A stretch of DNA of 12,782 nucleotides from Clostridia bacterium (GCA_030536675.1 JAUNPM010000019.1:1-12782), one strand, 5' to 3'; positions 1 to 6,215 are shown, numbered from the stretch's first letter. A program made the numbers and translations. Notes: a model not told the origin generated them from the letters alone.

Positions 1-29
1 GACCGGAAGCTAAACATTTGCTCCCGGTC
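1..29 (-). terminator. Stem-loop at window edge, probable end of the glcT-ptsG-ptsH operon
   Basis: Positions 1-10 (GACCGGAAGC) pair with 20-29 (GCTCCCGGTC) around a 9-base loop, giving a 10-bp GC-rich stem with one G-U pair in the minus-strand RNA. It lies about 90 bases past the ptsH stop codon. In the minus direction the bases that would form a U tract lie beyond position 1, so the terminator call cannot be completed. No T run follows on the plus side, so it is not a plus-strand terminator. The stretch 30-120 between it and ptsH shows no gene. Confidence 0.45.
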
Positions 30-120
30 TGACCCATAAAATTACTTCCGATTTACTGACAATTTTATTTTGAAGCCCGCACAGGGGAAACAAATATATA
101 TGCCCTCACATATTTAAATA

Positions 121-378
121 TTAAAGATTTTCTTCAAAAAATTTCTTTATTCCTTCTGCTGCCGCCGCTTCATCATCACCTGTTACCTCAACTGTAATTT
201 CAGTGCCCTTCTTTGCTCCAAGCCCCATAATTGCTATGAGCTTTGTTGCCTCTGCTGACTTTTCTCCCGCCTTAATAACAATTTTTGAACCGTAAGCCTT
301 TGCCTCCTTAACCAAAAGACCTGCAGGTCTTGCGTGAATACCAACCTCATCTTTAATAACATAATTAAAACTTACCAT
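121..378 (-). CDS. ptsH: HPr-family phosphocarrier protein of the PTS
   Basis: An 85-residue cytosolic phosphocarrier that takes phosphate from enzyme I (phosphoenolpyruvate) and passes it to the IIA domain of sugar permeases. The active-site motif GIHARPAG at 13-20 contains His15, the phosphorylated residue, and full length matches the family. The start is fixed by AAGGAGG seven bases before the ATG. It follows ptsG by only 17 bases, so it is the last gene of the glcT-ptsG-ptsH operon and probably serves the neighbouring permease. An ungapped alignment with Bacillus subtilis HPr puts Lys at position 46, where low-GC Gram-positive HPr usually has the Ser phosphorylated by HPr kinase; residues 44-54 read ATKLIAIMGLG instead of the familiar LKSIMGVMSLG. 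It may therefore be a transport-only HPr paralogue. No enzyme I gene is in the window. Confidence 0.95.
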   Translation of the reverse strand: MVSFNYVIKDEVGIHARPAGLLVKEAKAYGSKIVIKAGEKSAEATKLIAIMGLGAKKGTEITVEVTGDDEAAAAEGIKKFFEENL

Positions 379-395
379 AATAGATCCTCCTTATT

Positions 396-2534
396 TTATT
401 TAACATCAATGATTTTTACATCGTTTTCGATTTTTCCCGTTACATATTTGTTTATTTCACTGTAATCATCTGAATTTGTAACAATTACAGGTGTAACAGT
501 TCTGTAGCCTGCGTCCTCAATACCCTTTATGTCAACAACAGCAATAACATCGCCCTTTGTTATTTTCTGTCCGTTTTCAACCTTTATATCAAAGAATTGA
601 CCCTTAAGCTGTACAGTATCTATACCAATGTGTATAAGCAATTCTATTCCCTCATCTGACCTAAGCCCCAAAGCGTGCTTTGTATCGTACACAAGCTCAA
701 CTGTTCCGTCAAATGGCGCTCTTACTGTTCCATCATCAGGCTCAATGCCTACACCGTCACCAAGCATACCCTCTGAAAATACTCCGTCATTTATATCCTC
801 AAGACTTATAACATTTCCCTTCATAGGTGAAAATACGCTGCCTGCCTCTGCATTTTTGTTATCTTCTGTTTTTTCATCTTTTACGGAAACTTCAATATCC
901 GTGTCATTGTCACTTTCGGGACTTGCAAGATAATCCTCAAGATTTGATTTAATAACAGTAACATTGGGACCATATACCACCTGTACTCCGTTTCCCTTGT
1001 GTATTACTCCCGATGCTCCCGTAGATTTTAACAAAGTATCGTCAACAGCAGATGCATTTTTAACTGTTATCCTAAGCCTTGTGGCACAGCAGTCAACATC
1101 TGATATATTGCTCTTTCCTCCAAGACCCTTTGTAATAAGAGCTGAAACAGCGCCGCCTTTTACATTTGAACCGTTCTTTTCAGCTCTTGCGGCATTTACA
1201 TCAGCCTTTGTATAAAGCTTGGTTTCAACATCATCATCCTCACGTCCCGGAGTTTTAAAATCAAACTTCTTAATAAGGAATGTAAATATAAAATAATACA
1301 ACAGGAAATAAACAATACCCACAGGAATGATCAACAGCCAGCTTGTTTTGCTGTTGCCCTGCAATATACCAAAAAGCAGCAGATCAATAAAGCCCCCTGA
1401 AAATGTAAGCCCTACTGCAATATTAAGCATATGAGCTATCATATAGGCAGAGCCTGCGAGAACCACCTGTACGGCAAATAAAGCAGGAGCCACAAAAAGG
1501 AATGAAAATTCAATAGGCTCCGTTATGCCCGTAAGCATACTTGCCAATGCGGCTGAAAGCAAAAGACCGCCTGCCTGCTTTTTCTTTTCGGGCTTAGCGC
1601 ATCTGTACATTGCAAGTGCAGCTCCTGGAAGTCCGAATATCATAAATATAAATTCACCCGAAAAATATCTTGTAGCGTCTGAACTAAAGTGCGCTATATT
1701 TGCTGAATCAGCAAGCTGTGCAAAAAATATATTTTGTCCGCCTTCAACCAGCTGTCCCGCAACCTCTGCAGTTCCGCCCACAGCAGTCTGCCAGAAAGGC
1801 ATATAAAAAACGTGATGCAGACCGAAAGGTATAAGCGCTCTTTTAATAAGACCAAATACAAGAGTTCCAAAGTATCCCGTGCCCGTTACAAGACCGCCCA
1901 AAGCATAAATACCGCTTTGTACCGTAGGCCAAATAAAATACATAAGTATACCAACAAACATATACACCAATGTGGATATAATAGGCACAAACCTTGTTCC
2001 GCCAAAAAATGATAAAGCGTTAGGCAGCTGTATTTTATAAAATTTATTGTGAAGTGCAGCTACACCAAGTCCTACAATGATGCCTCCAAATACACCCATT
2101 TGAAGAGTTTGTATACCACAGGCAGATGTTATTGTTCCGCTTAACACATCAGATGAAATGCTTCCGTCATCAAGTATTTTTCCTGTAATACTTAACATTG
2201 CGCTTATAGCGGAGTTCATAACAAAATAAGCTATTACCGCAGAAAGTGCTGAAACCTCTTTTTCCTTTTTTGCCATACCTATGGCTACGCCTACGGCAAA
2301 TATAAGAGGCAAATTGTCAAATATAACATTTGCAACAGCATTCATTACGGTCAAAAGAGAATGAAGTACAGTACCCTCTCCCAAAACAGCCGTCAGTCTG
2401 TATGTTTCTATTGTTGTTTCATTTGTAAAGGAACTTCCCAGACCAAGCAAAAGTCCGGCAATAGGTAAAATTGCAATAGGAAGCATAAAAGAACGTCCTA
2501 CTCTTTGCAAAATACCAAAAATTTTGTCTTTCAT
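396..2534 (-). CDS. ptsG: PTS glucose-type permease, EIICBA fusion
   Basis: A 712-residue inner-membrane permease that imports and phosphorylates a hexose, most likely glucose. Domain order is IIC, IIB, IIA, as in B. subtilis PtsG, and length is close to it. IIC (about 1-425) has many hydrophobic segments, with GLHH at 238-241 and GITEP at 336-340. A charged linker leads to IIB (about 460-535) with the phospho-cysteine in CATRLR, Cys483. A second acidic linker (about 538-562) leads to IIA (about 565-700) with His620 (KHALG) and His635 (HIGIDT), the latter matching the phosphorylated His90 of E. coli IIA-Glc. GGAGG stands seven bases before the ATG. It lies between the antiterminator gene and ptsH and should depend on the RAT/terminator upstream of glcT. 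N-acetylglucosamine or another sugar is not excluded, but the IICBA order plus a GlcT-like regulator favours glucose. Confidence 0.95.
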   Translation of the reverse strand: MKDKIFGILQRVGRSFMLPIAILPIAGLLLGLGSSFTNETTIETYRLTAVLGEGTVLHSLLTVMNAVANVIFDNLPLIFAVGVAIGMAKKEKEVSALSAVIAYFVMNSAISAMLSITGKILDDGSISSDVLSGTITSACGIQTLQMGVFGGIIVGLGVAALHNKFYKIQLPNALSFFGGTRFVPIISTLVYMFVGILMYFIWPTVQSGIYALGGLVTGTGYFGTLVFGLIKRALIPFGLHHVFYMPFWQTAVGGTAEVAGQLVEGGQNIFFAQLADSANIAHFSSDATRYFSGEFIFMIFGLPGAALAMYRCAKPEKKKQAGGLLLSAALASMLTGITEPIEFSFLFVAPALFAVQVVLAGSAYMIAHMLNIAVGLTFSGGFIDLLLFGILQGNSKTSWLLIIPVGIVYFLLYYFIFTFLIKKFDFKTPGREDDDVETKLYTKADVNAARAEKNGSNVKGGAVSALITKGLGGKSNISDVDCCATRLRITVKNASAVDDTLLKSTGASGVIHKGNGVQVVYGPNVTVIKSNLEDYLASPESDNDTDIEVSVKDEKTEDNKNAEAGSVFSPMKGNVISLEDINDGVFSEGMLGDGVGIEPDDGTVRAPFDGTVELVYDTKHALGLRSDEGIELLIHIGIDTVQLKGQFFDIKVENGQKITKGDVIAVVDIKGIEDAGYRTVTPVIVTNSDDYSEINKYVTGKIENDVKIIDVK

Positions 2535-2556
2535 AATAATACCTCCATATAATTTT

Positions 2557-2610
2557 TATGGGAACATCTCCCTATATAAAATTCCCCTTTGCCGGCATTA
2601 ACGGGAATTT
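2557..2610 (-). other. Stem-loops in the glcT-ptsG intergenic leader
   Basis: In the minus-strand RNA, AAATTCCC (2610-2603) pairs perfectly with GGGAATTT (2586-2579) across a 16-base loop containing TGCCGGCA. A second small hairpin of TATAGGGA with TCCCATA (2577-2557) follows just before the ptsG Shine-Dalgarno. The GGGAA of the first stem could also pair with TTCCC of the second, so alternative folds are possible. No U tract follows, so this is not a simple terminator. It could be a processing or stability element, or could tune ptsG translation. Confidence 0.4.
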
Positions 2611-2620
2611 AAAATACCTT

Positions 2621-3451
2621 TTACATTGAAATTCTTTTTAAATGTACGGTAAGAAATACCATTTCCTCTTCACTTATTATTTTATTGTATTTTGCCGAAA
2701 TATATCCTCTTATTTTTACGGCACAATTATAATCCTTTTTGTATTTTTCTTTTATGACATTGTGAATATCGCTGTCACCGCCGTCGGCTATTTTGTTCAT
2801 AAATACCCTCTGACCGAAAAATTTCATATGTGTAATAAATCTGCTGTAGTCAAGGCTGTCCTTGTCAAGCTCTCTTCCGTAATAATTGCTCACAATTTCA
2901 GTAACTGCCGAAATCATTTCCGTAATGCTTACCATATTGTTCATATCAGTATCAAGCTCTGCATTTACTATATGAAGAGCAATAAAGCCTGCCTCATCCT
3001 CCGAAAGCATTTGCCCGAATTTCTCATTTATAATATTGACCGCTTTTTTGCCTATGTTAAATTCAACGGCATAAAAATTTTTAATTTCACTTAAAAGAGC
3101 ATTTTTATATTCAAATCCTTTTTTCTTTCTCTTAACGGCAAAATCTATGTGATCCGTTAATGTTATCAAAAGGTTTTTGTTTAAATTTCTGTTCATTTCA
3201 TTTTCTGCCATACTTATAATTTCTGAGCAGACATCAAAGTATTCAATAGATATTTCATTAAAGAGCTGCTGCAATCTGTTTATATTTTTACTGCCTTCTG
3301 CTCTGTAGACCTTTTCGATTTTTTCATCTTCAACCCTTTCCCCTTTTTTTCTTCCGAAACCGATACCCAGTCCTCTTAATATAACTTCGTTTCCGTTCTC
3401 ATCAACGGAACATATAATATTGTTGTTTATAACCTTTGTTATAGCATACAT
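2621..3451 (-). CDS. glcT: BglG/GlcT-family transcription antiterminator with two PRD domains
   Basis: A 276-residue cytosolic RNA-binding regulator that, when active, binds a RAT hairpin in nascent mRNA and prevents formation of an overlapping terminator. The N-terminal CAT RNA-binding domain (about 1-55) shows VINNNIICSVDENGNEV and GLGIGFGRKKG. PRD1 (about 65-170) has conserved His101 (LTDHIDFA) and His160 (FIALHIVNAE). PRD2 (about 172-276) has His208 (RFITHMKFF) and His270 (LTVHLKRI). These histidines are the PTS phosphorylation sites of the family. IGFG and the KRKKKGFEYKN stretch after LTDHI recall GlcT more than LicT. GGAGG stands seven bases before the ATG. A RAT and terminator lie directly upstream, so it most likely controls its own transcription together with ptsG and ptsH, with activity set by permease-dependent phosphorylation. 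Confidence 0.92.
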   Translation of the reverse strand: MYAITKVINNNIICSVDENGNEVILRGLGIGFGRKKGERVEDEKIEKVYRAEGSKNINRLQQLFNEISIEYFDVCSEIISMAENEMNRNLNKNLLITLTDHIDFAVKRKKKGFEYKNALLSEIKNFYAVEFNIGKKAVNIINEKFGQMLSEDEAGFIALHIVNAELDTDMNNMVSITEMISAVTEIVSNYYGRELDKDSLDYSRFITHMKFFGQRVFMNKIADGGDSDIHNVIKEKYKKDYNCAVKIRGYISAKYNKIISEEEMVFLTVHLKRISM

Positions 3452-3495
3452 ATAAACACCTCCGCTTTAAGGAGCAATAAACAAATAATTTTTCT

Positions 3496-3550
3496 AAAAA
3501 AAACAGACCTTCCTGCAAAAACACATAAATTTATTTTTGCAAAAAGGTCT
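3496..3550 (-). terminator. Rho-independent terminator in the glcT leader (antitermination target)
   Basis: Arms 3534-3550 and 3505-3521 form a continuous 17-bp stem in the minus-strand RNA (two U-G pairs) around a 12-base loop, followed by eight U (3503-3496). It precedes glcT by about 45 bases. Its 5' arm shares five bases (3546-3550) with the RAT, so the two structures exclude each other as in classical BglG/SacY systems. Confidence 0.93.
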
Positions 3551-3574
3551 TGCCCACATTTGCGGTCACAATCC
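3546..3574 (-). promoter_or_regulatory. RAT (ribonucleic antiterminator) element
   Basis: The minus-strand RNA begins GGATTGTGACCG and ends GGGCAAGACC, 29 bases in total. This closely matches the BglG/SacY/LicT RAT consensus (GGATTGTTACTG, variable loop, CAGGCAAAACC). CCGC can pair with GTGG around AAAT for the upper stem, and the outer GG pairs with CC. It overlaps the downstream terminator arm by five bases. The expected ligand is the antiterminator encoded just downstream. The RAT looks more like the LicT/SacY type than the divergent RAT known for B. subtilis GlcT. Confidence 0.9.
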
Positions 3575-3607
3575 TTAAAACGAAACCACTTTTCTCTCTT
3601 TGTTAAT

Positions 3608-3637
3608 ATTATATAACATTAACATATCCTTTGTCAA
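3608..3637 (-). promoter_or_regulatory. Sigma-A promoter of the glcT-ptsG-ptsH operon
   Basis: Minus strand carries TTGACA (3637-3632) and TATAAT (3613-3608) separated by 18 bases, both perfect consensus hexamers. Transcription should start near 3601, leaving about 25 bases before the RAT and about 150 bases of leader before glcT. A promoter this strong suits a system where control is exerted after initiation by antitermination. No convincing cre site was seen around it. Confidence 0.85.
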
Positions 3638-3793
3638 GCCCTTAATGCAAAATTAAATAATATTATTTACATTTTCATTTATTGCTATGCATTTTATACA
3701 ATATTAGCACCTATATTCATATTTTATAACACAATTTTATTTTCCGCAAGCCCTTTACAATTATTTTTTTTAACATGTGACAATATATAAAAT
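3638..3793. other. AT-rich intergenic stretch upstream of the glcT promoter
   Basis: This part of the 406-base gap between glcT and the hydrolase gene holds no supported coding sequence. A weak second minus-strand promoter is possible: TTGCGG (3749-3744), 17 bases, TAAAAT (3726-3721). Its -35 region is embedded in AAGGGCTTG, the same nine bases that contain the start of the main -35 box 112 bp away. The rest is A/T-rich filler. Confidence 0.4.
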
Positions 3794-3849
3794 AAAAAAA
3801 TAAAGTGCACCCTAAATTTTATATAAAATAACATTTTAAGGTGCACTTT
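3794..3849 (-). terminator. Strong terminator after the hydrolase lipoprotein gene
   Basis: Arms 3835-3849 and 3802-3816 form a 15-bp stem in the minus-strand RNA (core AAAGTGCACC with GGTGCACTTT, one U-G pair), followed by A and seven U (3800-3794). It starts nine bases past the stop codon and separates the lysR-linked operon from the PTS operon. Confidence 0.93.
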
Positions 3850-3857
3850 AAAATATT

Positions 3858-4961
3858 TTAATTTAAAGCCTCTTTAAAAAAGGTTTCAATTTTATCAAAA
3901 GGTATTTTACTTACATCATCATACAAATCAATATGCTCTGCGTCAGGCACAACATAAAGCTCCTTTGGCTCTGAAGCCGCCTCATAAGCGTCCTCACTGA
4001 AATAACGTGAATGAGCATTTTCACCTATAATAAATAAAATAGGTCTTGGTGAGATCGTATCAATGTGGTCCAAAAGGCTGAAATTTGACATTGCCATTCT
4101 GCTTGTTGTTGTAAAGTTGCCTAAAGCATTAGGGTGATGACCTCTTGATGTACCATAGTATCTGTAGAACTCATCAGAAATAGGGTCAAGTCCTTCGGGA
4201 ACGGTTTCTGTTGCCTCCTGTGGGAATGAGGGATTATATTCGGGATAACCGTTGTCCACGTCCTCCCATCTCTGTTCCGCAAGCTCATCTAATACCTGCT
4301 GAAATTGCTCTGCGTCAACAGTATCACCAAATCCGTATCTGTCACCTCTGCTTATATCATACATACTTGCAGTGGCAACAGCCTTAATTCTCTTATCAGC
4401 CTGTGCAGCAGAAATTGCAAAACCGCCGCTGCCGCAAATGCCTATAGCACCGATTTTTTCTCTGTCCACATAATCAAGAGTGCCAAGATAGTCCACTCCC
4501 GCACTGAAGTTTTCGGTAAAAATATCAGGAGATGACACATTTCTCGGTTCTCCGCCACTTTCTCCCATAAAGGCAGGGTCAAATGCAAGCACAACAAAGC
4601 CTCTTTGAGCAAGCTGATTTGCATATACTCCCGGTCCCTGTTCCTTAACTCCGCCGTAAGGAGGTCCTATAACAATAGCAGGATATTTAACGTTTTCATC
4701 TAAATCCTTAGCCGTATACAGATCTGCGGCAAGCTCAATTCCGTAACGGTTCCTGTATGTAACGGAGGTTCTGTTTACATTGTCGCTTAATTCAAATGTG
4801 TAATAATCATTTTGTTCCGTATTTGCCGCAGTTGGGTCTGAAGCTGTCGCTGCTGTACTGCTTGTATCAGCGCTTTCTCCACCGTCAGCCTGTGCACTGC
4901 AGCCTGTTGCCGCCAAAGTCAATAATAACATTGCAGATAAAATTCTTTTTCCTAATTTCAT
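3858..4961 (-). CDS. Secreted alpha/beta-hydrolase lipoprotein
   Basis: A 367-residue exported protein. A signal peptide (1-20) ends in a lipobox-like ATGC with lipid-accepting Cys21, followed by a Ser/Thr/Ala-rich linker (22-52) and an alpha/beta-hydrolase fold (about 65-367). A strand and turn near 93-104 (YPAIVIGPPYGG) is followed by the nucleophile elbow GAIGICGSGGFAIS (171-184). Candidate nucleophiles are Cys176, as in dienelactone-hydrolase-like or YcjY-like proteins, or Ser178. The catalytic His is probably His343 (AEHIDLYDD); Glu314 in IIGEN is a possible acid. The insert at about 205-290 is large and probably forms a lid. AGGATG precedes the ATG by eight bases. It is the last gene of the acetyltransferase/cyclophilin-like operon, 41 bases after its neighbour. 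Esterase or deacylase action at the cell surface is plausible; the substrate is unknown. Confidence 0.85.
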   Translation of the reverse strand: MKLGKRILSAMLLLTLAATGCSAQADGGESADTSSTAATASDPTAANTEQNDYYTFELSDNVNRTSVTYRNRYGIELAADLYTAKDLDENVKYPAIVIGPPYGGVKEQGPGVYANQLAQRGFVVLAFDPAFMGESGGEPRNVSSPDIFTENFSAGVDYLGTLDYVDREKIGAIGICGSGGFAISAAQADKRIKAVATASMYDISRGDRYGFGDTVDAEQFQQVLDELAEQRWEDVDNGYPEYNPSFPQEATETVPEGLDPISDEFYRYYGTSRGHHPNALGNFTTTSRMAMSNFSLLDHIDTISPRPILFIIGENAHSRYFSEDAYEAASEPKELYVVPDAEHIDLYDDVSKIPFDKIETFFKEALN

Positions 4962-5002
4962 ATTTTTTTCATCCTTTCGTTTTTATATTTAAATTTTATA
5001 AT

Positions 5003-5494
5003 TTACTTGACCACTTCAAAGCCTATGCTTACACCTCCTTTTCCCAAAGCCTCCTCAAGACCTGTCGTATCCTCAATATATCCAAGCCTTGTATAGCTGT
5101 AAGAATTGGAAAATGTATCATAAAACAACACCAAACAGTCATTGCCGTAAAGCATTATTTCCCCCTTATTTATAGTGTCGGGTTTTTCTCTGTTTTCAGG
5201 CAGAGGATCGGACATATAATAATATTTTTCATTTCCGTGAAGCTCCGTCATATTGTAGGTTACAGGGAATTTCTTTATAAGCTGACCTGTTGCTTCATTG
5301 TCATATAACCTTGCATAAAAGCTCTTATTGCCTATTTTCAAATTTATATTGATCATATTTTTTTCCTGCTCTTCTGTTTGGGATACTGTACTTACCTCAC
5401 TTGTCACCTGAGCATTTGCAGTATTATTTGTTTGAGCAATACAGCCTGTAGCACTTAACATTGTAAGCATAAATACCAAAAACGTCTTTTTCAT
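5003..5494 (-). CDS. Small lipoprotein with a cyclophilin-like domain
   Basis: A 163-residue predicted lipoprotein. The signal peptide MKKTFLVFMLTMLSATG precedes lipid-accepting Cys18; a low-complexity Thr/Ser/Gln linker reaches about 45, then a beta-rich domain (about 47-163) with INLKIGNKSFYARLYDN, YYYMSDPLPEN, KGEIMLYGNDCLVLFYDTF and RLGYIED. This pattern resembles the bacterial cyclophilin-like fold family, often found next to hydrolases and reductases in gut Firmicutes; prolyl isomerase activity is not established for it. The chosen ATG at 5494 is preceded by GAGGGG at ideal spacing, and that site overlaps the TGA of the acetyltransferase gene, suggesting translational coupling. An in-frame ATG seven codons earlier lacks a good site and would spoil the signal peptide. 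Its signal peptide closely resembles that of the hydrolase downstream (both ATGC-x-AQ). Confidence 0.8.
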   Translation of the reverse strand: MKKTFLVFMLTMLSATGCIAQTNNTANAQVTSEVSTVSQTEEQEKNMININLKIGNKSFYARLYDNEATGQLIKKFPVTYNMTELHGNEKYYYMSDPLPENREKPDTINKGEIMLYGNDCLVLFYDTFSNSYSYTRLGYIEDTTGLEEALGKGGVSIGFEVVK

Positions 5495-5498
5495 ATTT

Positions 5499-6077
5499 TC
5501 ACCCCTCTTTATCATATATAGACTTTATTATTTTTGCAGGTACTCCTGCCGCTATAATATTTTGGGGCACGTCCTTATTAACAAGAGAACCCGCCCCTAT
5601 TATTGCGTTATCTCCTATTGTGACCCCTCCCAACACTGTTGAATTTGAACCTATCCACACATTTTTTCCTATTATAATAGGCTTAGGTATGGTATTTTTT
5701 CTTTCCTCGGGAATAAAACCGTGATTAAGTGTAGCCAACACCACATTATGCCCTATTAAAGCTCCGTCGCCTATTTTAATACCTCCCTGATCCTGAAAAC
5801 AACAGCAGGAATTTATAAACACATCTTTTCCTACGGTTATGTTTTTACCGCAGTCCGTATAAAAAGGCGGGAACATACCAAAGCCTTCATTTACGGGCTT
5901 TCCCGTAAGCATTGAAAAGAGTTTGCGTATTTCTTCCGGTGTGTGATATGAGCTGTTAAGCTCAAAGGTTATCTTCATTGCCTCATTGCTTAATTTAACC
6001 ATATATTTATGAATTTCCGAATTTGCAATTACGGTCTTACCCGATTCCATATATTTTAAAAATTCTTCCGTATCCAT
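5499..6077 (-). CDS. Maltose/galactoside-type O-acetyltransferase (hexapeptide repeat)
   Basis: A 192-residue cytosolic acetyl-CoA-dependent O-acetyltransferase of the Maa/LacA family. An N-terminal helical Maa-like segment (about 4-58) is followed by a left-handed beta-helix built from hexapeptide repeats (about 75-182), seen in KIGDGALIGHNVVLATLNHG, IIIGKNVWIGSNSTVLGGV and TIGDNAIIGAGSLV. The expected catalytic His is His119 in TLNHG. Residues 90-94 read SCCCF, an unusual run of three cysteines. Start is the ATG at 6077, eight bases after AAGGAG; an in-frame GTG at 6086 overlaps that site and was rejected. First gene of the operon, divergent from lysR, and four bases from the cyclophilin-like gene. 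The acceptor sugar or small molecule cannot be told from sequence. Confidence 0.9.
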   Translation of the reverse strand: MDTEEFLKYMESGKTVIANSEIHKYMVKLSNEAMKITFELNSSYHTPEEIRKLFSMLTGKPVNEGFGMFPPFYTDCGKNITVGKDVFINSCCCFQDQGGIKIGDGALIGHNVVLATLNHGFIPEERKNTIPKPIIIGKNVWIGSNSTVLGGVTIGDNAIIGAGSLVNKDVPQNIIAAGVPAKIIKSIYDKEG

Positions 6078-6107
6078 TTCACTCACTCCTTACCTTTCTG
6101 TATTTAA

Positions 6108-6136
6108 ATATTAACATAAACGTCATTCAATAGCAA
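6108..6136 (-). promoter_or_regulatory. Candidate promoter of the acetyltransferase operon
   Basis: Minus strand has TTGCTA (6136-6131) and TAATAT (6113-6108) with a 17-base spacer, each matching four of six consensus bases. That leaves about 25 bases of leader before the ATG at 6077. The moderate match fits a promoter needing an activator such as the divergent LysR protein. Confidence 0.5.
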
Positions 6137-6140
6137 ATAC

Positions 6141-6188
6141 TTATATCAAATAGCTATCTATGCTTGACGGTTATATCAATTTATGATA
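6141..6188. repeat. Direct repeat and palindrome, candidate LysR operator
   Basis: TTATATCAA occurs at 6141-6149 and again at 6171-6179, offset by exactly 30 bp (about three helical turns). The second copy merges with the palindrome TATCA-ATTTA-TGATA at 6174-6188. ATAGCTAT (6150-6157) is a further 8-bp palindrome. The group lies between the two divergent promoters and overlaps the lysR promoter spacer, as expected for an autoregulating LysR protein that also controls the facing operon. Confidence 0.5.
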
Positions 6189-6192
6189 AACT
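6164..6192 (+). promoter_or_regulatory. Candidate lysR promoter
   Basis: TTGACG (6164-6169), 17-base spacer, TAAACT (6187-6192), ending 23 bases before the lysR ATG. The -35 is near consensus, the -10 is moderate. The TATCA/TGATA palindrome covers the spacer and -10, allowing autorepression. Confidence 0.5.
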
Positions 6193-6215
6193 AAAAAATA
6201 AAAAGGTGTGATACA

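Noticed and set aside
2642..3094. Plus-strand open frame of 150 codons opposite glcT
   Set aside because: It is the mirror of a well-supported antiterminator gene, has no ribosome binding site, and reads as Phe/Tyr-rich low-complexity sequence with no domain.
3560..3793. cre (CcpA) site near the glcT promoter
   Set aside because: No stretch matched the consensus well enough; a TGGTTTCGTT-like sequence near the start site breaks the required symmetry.
4796..5308. Plus-strand open frame of 170 codons opposite the two lipoprotein genes
   Set aside because: It covers the antisense of two genes plus their intergenic gap, has no start signal, and its composition is that of reverse-read AT-rich coding DNA.
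5495..5515. Earlier ATG for the cyclophilin-like lipoprotein
   Set aside because: It would overlap the acetyltransferase stop, add charged residues before the signal peptide, and lacks a Shine-Dalgarno; the ATG at 5494 has GAGGGG at good spacing.
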